From: Tachypleus tridentatus
Taxonomy: Eukaryota > Arthropoda > Merostomata > Xiphosura > Limulidae
DNA length: 64,000 nt
Assembly: GCF_004210375.1 (NCBI RefSeq)
Contig: NC_134830.1
Coordinates: 169,267,874 to 169,331,873 of the forward strand
Reading direction: 5' to 3'
A program made the translations under genes and the position numbers. This document shows, in pieces, positions 38,515 through 51,300 of this stretch (its first letter is position 1; each line of letters opens with the position of its first letter). A model generated the notes under the pieces. The model was not told the DNA's origin and made no database searches. It saw nothing but the letters and a program-made list of their open reading frames with translations.

Positions 38515-39077
38515 TGCAGATAGGCTAAGTCCTTGTATAATGGATATATTTTATATACAGAGAACACAAACAAATATCTTCAACAAAAAATATAAAATAT
38601 AAATAAATGATTGAAATTGCTGTAAAAGAAAAAAAATTATTTTCCAATATTCTTATTGCTATAGTGGCATTCAAAATTAAAAGCAGAAATGTACTCAAGT
38701 GAGTATTCAAAAAATAACAAAATCATTTAGACAGGGAACACTAGGAACTCTTACCTTTGACCATTGTGTAGTGAGCTAGAAAGAATGAGAAATAATAATA
38801 GAGATAAAGTATTATTTGTGAAATAAATTGTGGGCTTTTAGTATGTCTATAGTGTACATGGTATGTATTTGCATTCTATTTAAATGTTGGTAAGTGTAAG
38901 GACTCTGATAAAAATCCCTATATATGAAGTTAATTTTTAATATGCTTATTTTTTCCAACTGTGCTACAAATAATTATTAATATTGATTTAATTAATCTGC
39001 ATGTCATTGTAGTTTTTAGTGTATGTAGAATTCCTTCGTAATGTTTTTTGTTGATGGATATTTCTCATGCTTGTAAT
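38515..39077. other. Intergenic, upstream of DHRS7B
   Basis: AT-rich, nothing recognised. The DHRS7B promoter or an untranslated exon may lie in this stretch or further left. Confidence 0.3.
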
Positions 39078-39187
39078 CTCTGGTGGGACATTGGTAAATC
39101 TTTGGATTTACAACATTCAAATTTCGGTGTGATTCTCCTCAGTGCACATAGCAAATAGCTCAGTTGGCTTTGTTGTGAGAAAACACA
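39078..39187 (+). mobile_element. SINE family B copy, old
   Basis: Family B plan in weakened form: GGTGGGACATTGGTAAATCT, GGATTTACAACATTC, GTGTGATTCTCC and a TTGTTGTGAGAAAACACA tail. Confidence 0.65.
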
Positions 39188-39356
39188 TTTCTCATTTGTG
39201 TGAACATTATTCAGTAGTTAGTTCATTTATTAAACATTTTCATGCAGTTAAATGTATATTGGCATTCAGTTCTTTTATTTGGAGATGTTTTTGATGGTAT
39301 TTAAAGTGAAAAATACGTCTTAACTCATCATGGCTACCTTTTCTTTACAGGACACA

Positions 39357-42300
39357 ATGTTTTCAGGTTTGAAGTATTGGTTCCGACTGATAGCAGGAGG
39401 TCTTTGCTTGCCTTTTCTTTTTCCATGGCTGGTGTATCAGCTGTACAATTCGCATTTCAGAAATAAAGTTCATCGTGATCAATCTTTACAAGAGAAAGTT
39501 GTGTTAATTACTGGAGCGAGCTCAGGTCTTGGAGAAGGTAATATTAACAATATCTTGGTTATTTTCTCAATTGTAAATGTAGTCTCATTGGTGATGTCAG
39601 TGTTAATATGCCCATAAATAGTTTTGATCATACTAGTTCTGTTAATAGGGATACTGATACATGTTAAAATATCAGGCCAAAGTTTTGTGGATTGTACTTC
39701 ATCAACTTTTGAGCAAAGTCTTGTATTCTAATCATATGCATTACAAAGAAAATGGCTTTAAATGGTCAGAACAAAGATTTTTATGATATTATATCATTGT
39801 ATACTCCATTAGATAATATATTTAAGCTTGAAACAGATAATTCAATTGAAACATTAACATTGCTGTGTGGAATCTGTATGGCCTGTAGCACTTGGCAATT
39901 AATTCGATTAATCAATATAATTGATTACCTATGAACATTGGTTAACATCTATTAGTTTCGTGTTAACCAACAAATAAAAAGAAAATACTATTAAATCAAT
40001 GTCACAAAAATAAATTATTTTTTCCAATTTTTCTATTTTTTAATATTCTGACTGCAAAGAAATTTAAACTGATTAAATTGATTGTAATGAAAATAATAAA
40101 CTTACCAAAATTAGTGTTTTCTGTTATTCCAGCTATTCAAATAGGTAAAATATTGCTGTCATGTTTGTTTATTGTGGATGTTTTGAAAGAGTGACAGACA
40201 GTGTAATTATTTGGTTAGAGTAGCCTCAGAGTTGTATGTGTGTGCTGTTGGTGAAATCCCTTCCATCTAATCTGTTAGTTCAAAATCAGGGATGGCTAGC
40301 ATAGATAGCCCTTGTTTATCTCTGTGTATTGGTTTGAATGTGTTCAGAGGTACAGCTTGATAACTTATAATAATAGTAGCCAAAGTTTAACAGATGTTGA
40401 TTAGAAAAAATTGGTTTGCATATTTGCATGAGAATAATTACTAATTGTTATTTTTCAGGCAATGTCAAATAATGTATAGAACTTGTATTAAAACAACTTT
40501 CATCAAATTCTCTTGATAATATTCAGATAAAGTACTTTGCTCTTCTCACAAGATTAGCTATTCTTGTTTAGTGCTATCCTCTATATGCAAAATATTTCTT
40601 TATGCATGCCACAAGCCTTCTGCTCCTCTATATTGGAATCAAATAATTCCAACATATCTCTCATGTAAATCATTGTGCATCGTCTCTCCACTAATAGAAG
40701 TGTGGCATATGTGACACATGCGACTCCCTCTGTACATCTCTACCAAACTATCATTTCTCGTTTGGCAGGACTTGTGCTCAGGCATCATCCGTTTTGTTTA
40801 TTAAGTTTCACATTCATCTTTAATGTACTCACGAAGTAGTCTTCATTTATTTTACTTCTAGTTTGTATTAAGACTCTTTCTTAATTACATGTTAGTTCTA
40901 GTTTATTACAGTCACATTGTTATTTATACTTTTGATTATTGGTTGATTCTTCCTGATTATGAATTCCAAAGTTCTTGTTACCACTTTGGGAAATTTCACC
41001 TGTAATTTGTGCCATGTGTCAGGCCTCAGGTATGGGTGACCTGGCAGGGGATTTATCTACATTTATTTTCCAGAAGGTTGAATACTACATGGGTCAACTT
41101 CTGTGTCAGGACCTCATCCCATTTCCTCCCAAACATGCTGAGCTTGTTCATACAGATGAGGACTTGAATCGCCTGCTTGCACCTTGTTATTTTGCTGTGC
41201 CTTCTCATGCCCTGCCTGAGGAGTCAGTTAGTTCTAATAGTCTTTTTGGATTTCATTTCTTGGGTATGCAACATTTTAAATATTTTCTATATTTCCTATG
41301 AACCACGCTCTTCCTTACTACATGAACAATCTACTCATTTCTGTTTGTTTTGTTTTTTTTTCACCTTCCTAGATATCTGGTACATATTGACCAGTTTGCC
41401 TCACAATTAAGTAAAAGGATTAGCATGCCTCATCCCAGTGGGCTTCAGATCAGTTTGCTCTTGTGTATCATTGTGCAGACTATCCTCTTCTGGACCAGCA
41501 ATTATAAAGTCCCAATTTTACTGTCTTTGTCTTACTCTCACAACTCTTTTGCAGTATTCTCTACCATTAAACTCCTCTCTGTGGTTCTTCACCAAAATCC
41601 TCAGGGGTTTCTATGGACATTCTCACTCTTCTTTCCTCCAAGTTGGATCATTTGTTATCTTCAGCTCTGACTTTACATATGTGATTTCTCTGTTTTTGGG
41701 ATCTTCTAGGTTATTTATGTGATCTTGCATCTGTTTACTATCATCTTATCTTTGGGATTTATATATCAGTGCCTTGTCTTATAATTTGTTTCAATGAGTT
41801 ACATTGTGTTACCAACACTGTTGGTGAGTTCTGGTGCAGTGGAAGCTCAGCTTGTATATATTTTTCATCAAGAATCATTGGATTGTTTTAGTTTTATTGG
41901 AAGGATTAATGATCTTCTTCCCCCGCCCCCCATCTCCCATGTCTCCTGTACCCATCAAACCTATTCTACATACTTCATGAGGTTTTTATTCCAGACTCTT
42001 TGTTGTTCCAAAGAAAACTGGGAACTGGATGTCTGTCATTGATTTGTTCTGCCTCATTTGCTTTGTTCAACTTCCTGTTTTAACATGAAGTCATTTCTCT
42101 CTTTTTGGTGGGTGTGTTTTACCAGATTTATGGACGACCAAGATAGGTGTTGCCAGTGCTTGTTCTCCACATCCTTATATCACCTCATGCTCCACGTTTC
42201 TCCTTTCCCTTAAAACATATTTCTCTCTCCTCTTAGCCTGTGAATTTCAAAGGTCTGTTTGCAGTTGATGTTTCATGTACATCTTACCACCCTACTTATC

Positions 42301-45300
42301 TTTTATCCAGATTATTCTTTCCTCTTAAAGACCTTGGTGGCTAGAAAAAGTAATTCACCTTTATCACCTATCTTTCTTCCTCATGCTTCTTCTCTCTGTC
42401 CTCGTTCTGATCTAGATAGACTTCTATATCTGGTTCATATTCTTTGTTGTTACATTACCTGCATGGGTTTCATCCATGGTACACATTCCAAGTTTTTTAT
42501 CACTTGACAGTCTTTCTCTGTTCAGGATCTTTCCCCTACTGTCCTCACCAATTGGGTTTGACTTTTAATTTGATTGGCTAATTTTTCCTTGTCTTCTCAC
42601 TCCCAGAATTTGTTCCAAGTGTCTTCTCATCAAATCTGACACTTCACCCTTACCCTTACATCTCATCTTTATCAGCTATTGGAGGAAATCCTAGTCAGGC
42701 ATGTGGAGTACACCTAATACGTCCATCTCCCATTATTTATACCGTATCTTAGTTTTTTCTTATCAGGTTTTTGTCTTCTACCTCTGGCTATTCTTCAGGT
42801 TTCAGTATCACTTTAAGTTTATATTCATATTTTTCTTTTGTTTCAGAGCCCCTTGCTTCACTTACTTGTTGCAGGTGAATAATTTTGTGATGTAATTGTT
42901 TCATAAATTTGCTCATTCTGGACCCATAGATAACATGGGGATAGCTGTCCAGCCCTGCTGTGCTTTTTTATTGAATAAATTGGTAGGTTCTGCTCTTCAA
43001 ACTAAGGTTTTATGGACATTTATTGCACTGTCTCAGGTGTTGATGTTCTCCCAGACCTAGTTCTCGCTCCCATTTCTTCTAGTGGAATATAAGAGTCTAC
43101 TATTTTACAGTTTCAAGTCATTGGGATGGTTGACAACATAACCATTCAGTGCAGAGTAGGATATGGGCATTCTGCAGGTGTAGATGACATGCTATTCTCT
43201 AATATGCAATATATACTGAAAAAGGAGTGAGATGTCAAATTGCAGTTCACCCATTCAATGGTTATATGTCAGCATCCTGTGGATGGGTTTTGAATTTATA
43301 GTAGAACCAATCACCATAAGTCCTTCCATATGTTTATGGTTGTCAGTTTCTTTATTGTTGGCTACAATGGAGAAAAGGGAGGTTGTTCCAGTTCTAACCA
43401 TTTTGCTGTCCTTTGTTTTATCTTATTTCAGGGATGTGACTGCTTTTTAGAGGGTTTGGTCTGTTTTGCAGTTGGGAGAGTTGATTTATATTATACAGAC
43501 ATTTTTTTGATACCATTGTAAAGTCTCCAGATCATTTCTCCAAAGCTAATGCATGTTATGCTCATGATTCAGAGTGGCTCTAGGTTCTCCCTGTTCTCTC
43601 CCACTTCAATGTACCCTTCTTTTTTTTCTGCCTGTATCTACTACACATTTTATGGTTTGGCAAAGGGTATATCTAGTTCAGAAATGTAGGTTCCTCTCAT
43701 CAGATCTTCAAATCAGATTTTCTCATTTCCAGGAGTATCCTTCAGATATTTTCAGGGAGTACTACTGTCATTCACTCACACTGGTTCTGCCACCTAATCA
43801 ATGTGGGATTCTAGCTAATCTTGTGAGAAGAAGGAAGTGCTGTAATGGAAATTATAATTTTACTATACTTAAAATGTATATCCAATAGGGACTTCTTTCC
43901 ACATGCACTTTTCTTCCTTATTTCTTCCAGTACTAATGTCTTCTGCCAAACCTCGAAGTGATAGTTTAGTATAAGCGTACAGGTGAAGTTGCATGTGTCA
44001 CGTATTTCATGCTCCCATTGATGGAGAAGTACCACATGATTATTTACATGAAACATGTTGAAGTACTTTGATTTCAATAGGAGGGAGCAGAAGGCTTGTG
44101 GCATGTGTAAACAAAATGCATATAGAGGGCAGCACTGGATGAGAATAACTAATCTTATGAGAATAGGGAAGTACCTCTTGGAAATACATTTTCAGTATAG
44201 GAAAATTATAACTTTGAAGAAAAATATAGATGTATGTTTATTTATATGTATACATGTATAACATACTCACTACTTTATTTAACAAGCTGGATATTAGAAA
44301 TCCAACAAAGTTCATGTAGTTTTCTTAATGTCAGTTGCTGTTGAACAAACTGAATATTAGAAAAGCAACAAGAGAATATAGTTAATTTTTCTAACACCAA
44401 TGACTAAACTTATTTATATCTTCAGACTGATGTAGCTAGATAAATCATTTAACTATAATAAGGAATACTGTTGTCAAAGTAACATGTATAAAGTTTTTGA
44501 TTCCATAACGGTTTGTTTTGTAACTGGATTGATATGGTCTTTAAAATGCAGTTATTTCCTGTCTGTAGAAATAACATTCAAACTTTATTTTAAGGCTACT
44601 ATTATTATAGATTTTAATTTAAAACTTATGCATTAACAGGAGGTTAACACATTTTATATTTATCTAAAGAAAGTTAAACTTTCTCACACAGATATGAGCT
44701 TAATTTATAATTGCTTAAACAAATTGTTGTGTTGAGTTGATAATATTTTTGATATTGTACAAATAGTCTGATCTATAGATGTTATTAATTAGAAACTTTG
44801 TTTAATAGGAGGAATGTTAGAGCTGGAAAACAAGTTTTTCAGTTCAAATAATTTGAGCTGGACCTACTAGTTTTAATAAGTAAATTTCTTTGAATCTTGT
44901 TTGAAAGATAGTGGTTACTGATTCTTAGAAGTAAGTTTGCCAAAAAATAAACAAAAATACAATGAGATTTTGATAAAAAGAGCTTGTTTGAAACATTAAG
45001 TGATGCTTTTAAAGAAAAACGTGAAGATCTTTGATGTTACTCCACTATTCTTATAGTTTAAGTAACAAGTGTGATTTTACATAAGTTGTTGGTTTTTTTT
45101 CAGCTCTTTGTCATGAATGTTTCAAAGCTGGATGCAAAGTGATCCTAGCGTCTAGGCGTAAAGAAGAACTCGAGAGAGTGAAAAAGGACCTCATACATTC
45201 AAAGACAGTGTGTACATATTATCCTCTTTTCATATCTTATTTTTATTTTGTACTGTATGTTTGTGTTTCCACATACATTTATGGTAGATTTACAGTGAAA

Positions 45301-48300
45301 TCTTACTAAATATTAGGCAAAGATTGGTGAAATGCATAAGATCTAGAAACCTTCTCATTGTTATAGATGTCTGGTTAAATGTAGAATAGATTTTTGTAAA
45401 CATGGTAAGACAAATGTTTGTTATTAGAAAATTTCGATATACATAATTACAGTTACAAGATTTCAAGAAACAAATCACAGATTTAGTAATGCCCAGACTT
45501 ATCAGTAAGATATGAAATGTGGTATTCTTTGCTGTGTTTTTATGGATCAACTGTATTTTCACTGTCTAAGATTATTTGTAAAATTGGTATAATTATGAAA
45601 TATATATGTACACAACTGCTTAAAAGACTTAATTAATACAGTACAGTGTGCTTTGGCCATTGAAATCAGATTATGTTAATAAATATGTACTTGTATTTTG
45701 AACATTGGAATCAAGGTTTGTTGAAAAATTTGTGCACTTGTGTTTTGGACATTGTGTTCAAGATGTATTTATAAGTTGGTGCACTTATACCTTAACCATT
45801 ACAAACAAGGTTTAATATAAAAATCTATACTATTTATTTGAATACTGTATTGGCAGGTTTCTAAACAGTACAAGTTATTCATGTGAATATGATATTTCTG
45901 ATGGTTTTAGAAATGGCCAGTTTATGAACCATACATTCTTCCCATGGATTTGAATGAACTAAAAGATATACCTACCAAGGCAGAAGAAGCTCTCAGTGCT
46001 TTTGGAAAGATTGATATTCTAATTAATAATGGTGGGATTAGCTACAGAGGAGAAATTACAAAAACTTCACTTGATGTTGATGTTAAACTGATGGTGGTCA
46101 ACTATTTTGGGCACATTGCACTTACCAAAGGTATTTTGTCACTATGACTATGGAGTATTTAAGAAATAAATGGTCAAATCTTTAAAATAAAATTGGGGAA
46201 GCCTAAATTATTTTGTATGTTTGACTCTCAGAAAGGTTTATTATTAATAGGTTTATAAATATTTTTTTTGCAGTGGCATGTGTGTCTGGTGTGGACATGT
46301 TTTTCTGTGGATGCCTAGTTATAGAAATAATAATGCTTTTAATATGTGTGAAGGGGAAAACTAATTCTGTATGTTTGTGTGTATGTACAAGTTTATGGTA
46401 TTTACTTAGGAAATAATAAGTTTGATGAATACCTGTTGTGTATGAAAGTAATAATAGTGTTTAAATACCTGTGTTGAAAGTAGTAGTGCTCTAACCACAT
46501 GTTTATGAAAGAATAAATACTGTAAATATCTTGGTCTGCAATTACAGGTGCTGTGGGTACTTGTTTGTAAATTTGAGTACTGTGGAGGAAGAATGTGTTA
46601 GTTCTTTGGAGATCTTGAATAGTGATACTGTTACCATAAATAGCTATTTATGGAAGTACTGGTACTGTGAATATCTATATACAGGTACCAGTGCTGCAAG
46701 TACCACCATGGATACCTAAGAGTGGCTGTATTAGTGCTGTGGAGATCTTGTATGGTAATATTTCTGCCAATATTGTGAATATCTGTATACAGGTATCAAC
46801 ACTGTGGCTGAAATGCTCTTTTAAATATGTGTACCATGGATACCTAAGGGTCAATATTTTAGTGCTTTGGAGGTCAGTGTATGGTGCTATATATAACATG
46901 TATATGTGTGGATATGAAGTACCAGTGCTGTGACTTCATTTTTTTGTGGAAACAATTCCACTGTAGTTACATTTCTATGGATGTAATATTCTAATAAAGA
47001 TACTATTACTGTAAGTGTCTTTAAGTATGATAACAAGAAGTTTTCTTGTTTGTGACATGTAACATATCTTTCCATAGTGTGAATAGTTGCTAATTGTTAA
47101 TTTCATCCCTAGCAATATTGCCCTCAATGATAAAAGCAGGAGAAGGACACATTGTTTCTGTCAGTAGTGTGCAAGGGAAAATAGCTATTCCATTTCGTTC
47201 TGCCTGTAAGTAAGAAGCTGTTCTTGTGGTTGTATTTACAACATTACAGAATAGTAAATTTGGTAAACATTTTCTTGTAATTTAATTGTACTTTATAACA
47301 TTTGGGACAGTGTGGGGCATATTGATCCATGTTCAGAACAGCTTATTAGCCAGAAGATGACCTAGGAAGGTTGAAACGTTTTCCTCTGCTTATCAATAAA
47401 ATTATTAATACCCATACCAGTCATTCTGAGATACAAGTATGAACTTTGTCAATTCCATTTACAGCCCTAAACACCTTTATCAGATCCACATCTTCTTTCA
47501 AGAGAAAACAATTTGAGAGATTTCAGCCTTTCCTCATACGACAATTCCTTCATCCCAGGGAATCATTCTAGTAACCTTTCTGTGAACCATTTCCAACAAT
47601 TCGATGTTCTTCCTATGTTAAGAAGCCCAAGACTGAACACATTACTCCAAATATACCTGACCAGTGACCTGTACAATGAAATTATATAACCTCTTTAGAC
47701 TTGTTTTCTGCAGATAAAATCTAAAACCTTATTTGCCATACCATTAGCAATAAAACACTGCTTTGTTCTGTTGAAAGACTGATCAACCATTACACTAAGA
47801 TCACTTTCATGATACTGTTAAGGTTATTCCCATTCAAATTATAATAACCTTTATCCATTATTTTATATTTATTACAATTAAAATCCATCTGACATTTATT
47901 TGCTCAACTCACTAAATGATCTAAATCCTTTTGTGAAGCAGCATCATCCTCATCAAAGCTACTATCATCAAGAACCTTGACATCATCAGAAAATGTTAAG
48001 TAACTTGTGAACTATTCTGTCTTCTATGTTGTTGGTGTAAATCAAAAAGAGCAAAAATCGTAAGACTGAGCCATGAGATAACCACTCGTGACATTAATCC
48101 AGTGTGACTGAACTCCATTTGTAACAACCCTCTGTTTTCTTCCATCCAGCTACTCGTCTATTCAATTTGCTAACTTACCTCCCACATTTAAAGAAACACT
48201 ACACTACACATTCCTGGCAGGCATTTAGTTTAAAGAGAGACAAACCAGGGTACTTCCCCCTCCTTCCCCTCATACTGGGGTTTTCAGGAACATTCTTGTT

Positions 48301-51300
48301 CTTCTTCAGTCCTGCCATTGGAATTTTGAGTTGATTGATACGTGATGAAATTGTGACTGGTATTGAGTTTTAAATGAAAATTGACTTTCCCAACTGAGAT
48401 TGGGGATGCCGGTGTCCTCTTTTGCCCTTCTCGTGATTTGATTTAGGTTAGTTATTATTTTCATGGTTTGTGTTGATTTTGTTTGATGGTTTTGGAAGTT
48501 TTTATTTATTGTGTCTCACCATTGAATTATTTGATTAATTTTGACAAAGCCTGAGCTGTCTGGTTCCTAGAGAAACAATTTTTTAAAAAAACCTTTTATG
48601 TGACACCTCGTAAAGTGCTTTCAGAAAATCCAGATACACCAACTCTACACCCTTACCCTCATCTACATAAGCAGTAACCTTTTCAAAGAATATCAAGATT
48701 TGTAAGACAGGATTTTGCTTTAGTAAAACCATTTTGACTGTTGAATTAAGTTGTAAAGATTGTTAAATATCATTGCAAAGTATTTTTTGACATACTTTCC
48801 AAAACTTTTCCTACAACTGATGTAGACTTAATAGACCTTGAATCTCTGGCATAATTTTTTATCATCTCCTTTGAAAAAAAGGAATGATATTAGCTAATTT
48901 CCAATCCTTTGGCACCTGCTTACTATTCAAGGACTAACATGAAATAATAGTAAGTGGCTTGCATGCCCAATCTTTAACCTCCTTCAAAACCCTTGAGGAA
49001 ATATTAAATGGTCCAGCAGCTGTATTGTTTTTTAAATTTCCCATTTTTATCTTAACCAGCTCAGAATTAATGCAGTCATCTTGTTTCATCTCATTTCGGT
49101 TTACCAAATTTATGAGACATGGAATACTGTATCTTCGTCAGTGAAAATTAATTTAATAACACAGACATCTCATAATCATCAGACTCTAGCCATCCTTTAC
49201 TATCCCTCAAGTGATCTACCCCTCTTCAAACATTTTGTTTACCCATAACGTATTTAAAGAACATTTTTCTGCAGTTGAACTATTGTACTTAATAAAATTT
49301 TTCTTTTTAACCCAATATCTTGTGGAAACAGTTGAATTATATCTGTTAGTTATTTCCTACAATCAGCCAAAACTAAAAAAGACAATTTCTGCTCTGTGAG
49401 AAGAGAGTATAGGAAAAATGATGGTGTAAAAATACCAAGTAAAGATGAATATTTTATGGTACTCATTTAAAAATACTGATCTTGTTTCTTAGTGTACCCT
49501 GGTGGCAAATCATATAAACGTTTTTGCAATTATCTTTTTGGAAGTATACTAAAGTATCTCCAGTAGGTAACTCTTTTGACAAAAAATATTAAAAATCTTG
49601 CACGTGTTTTGTTAGCTATCTTGATAAAAACATAAAAGGTGTGATAATTAAAACATTACTTTTAATAACTTTGTACAATTAAAAACAAAATTACCTGATG
49701 AACATAAGATACTTCATTAATCAAAAGTATTTATAAATGAAGAGAAATGAACTTATGGGTTGACTGAGAAATCAGTGTCTAATGTACAGGTAAAATTACA
49801 AAAGTAGCCTTTAGGTAGCTCAGTAGTAAGTTTGAGGGCTTATAATATTAAAAATTAGGTTCAGTGCTCATCATAGGTTGAGCTTTGTGCTTAATAATAA
49901 ATAATAAAATAATTAAGATTACGAGGAACGTCCTGCTGTAACTGGTTATGTTCTTCTGTAGAACAAATTAATTAATAAGTGATTATAGTTTTTCATAATA
50001 ACACAGTGAACATTTGTATTCTTAAGATGCAGCTTCAAAACATGCCACCCAAGCCTTTTTTGATGTCCTGAGGTCAGAACTTGAAGGTACTAACATTCAT
50101 GTATGTGTTGTTAGTCCAAGCTACATAAAGACTAACCTGTCTTTGAATGCTCTTCAGAGTGACGGTTCTACGTATGGAAGTGAGTACTAACTTTGAACAT
50201 TTTTCTAATTAGTGGGATTGTAAATCTTTGAGATGAATGCATTACGTGTTACAGTAGTTACAACTATCATGAACAATGAAAAATCTAAATATTGGAATGA
50301 AATATTAATGAGTGTGTAAAAGAATTCTTGATATGACCACAGTAAAGAGGAGGTTACTCATTGTTAAGTTTTCCTTGTACCTCCGAAAGAACTAGAAAAA
50401 CATCTTGTTCACAATTGTTGTATCTTTTTTTAATAATTATAATTTTGATGCATGTTGTGTGAAATATCTGCACTGTACTTATTACCATTTTTTTTAGTTG
50501 TTATGAAGAACATTTATTTCATGGAGTGAATGTTTGTTAGCTATGTACTTATGATATACATACAAGAAGGTTTACGTGTCTCTACTTGCATAATAAAAGT
50601 AAATCACGTTTGTTTTGGGTTCAAAACCTTGATATTCTTTGTCAAGGCGAGTTTTGAGTAATCATTATGATGTTTCTAGATTTATCTATTTAGACTAAAA
50701 GTTACTTTTTTTGGAAGACCAGTTCTACTATTTTATAATTAGAAAGATTATTTTTAATTACCCGTGGCATCAGCACATTAGATCAGTGTGTGACATATTC
50801 ACGATGTCATATCTACACCCTGAGAATGGAGAAAAATAAAAGTTCTCCATGAGAGGGAATGGAGCTTAAATGGGAAAATTGTGACTGCTGTTGCAAACCT
50901 ATATGCATACAAGATAAAAATTTTACAAAGTTAGGGGTTGCACATTGTGTAATAAAAACCTTTTTTCTGGTATCATATAAGCAAGAATTCATATTGTAGT
51001 GTGATATATTTATTTTGAATTGTATTTTCTAAATTTTTTCTTTTATAATTTATAAAATATTTTCAAAATAAAACCTAAAATAATGAAGTGTATAAAAGCT
51101 TGTTGTGATAACTGTGAACTAAAAAAACAAAATTAATGTGCAAATAGTTCTTCATCAATTCAAACCTGTTTGATTTGTTAAGTAGTCTAAACTGTACATA
51201 CATAGGTTAATTTAGCTCTTAAATAATGTAATAGTTCAATATTGTAAGAAAATCAAAGCCATTAAAAACTATTCACAACAACATAATGTGTGAAACAGTA

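Noticed and set aside
39330-39356. Earlier DHRS7B start codon
   Set aside because: In frame and possible, but TTTTCTTTACAG directly follows and looks like the acceptor of the coding exon, so the ATG at 39357 is preferred.
41350-43888. Series of overlapping plus-strand open frames as a separate gene
   Set aside because: They fall inside the inverted ends of the DIRS-like element and belong to that fossil.
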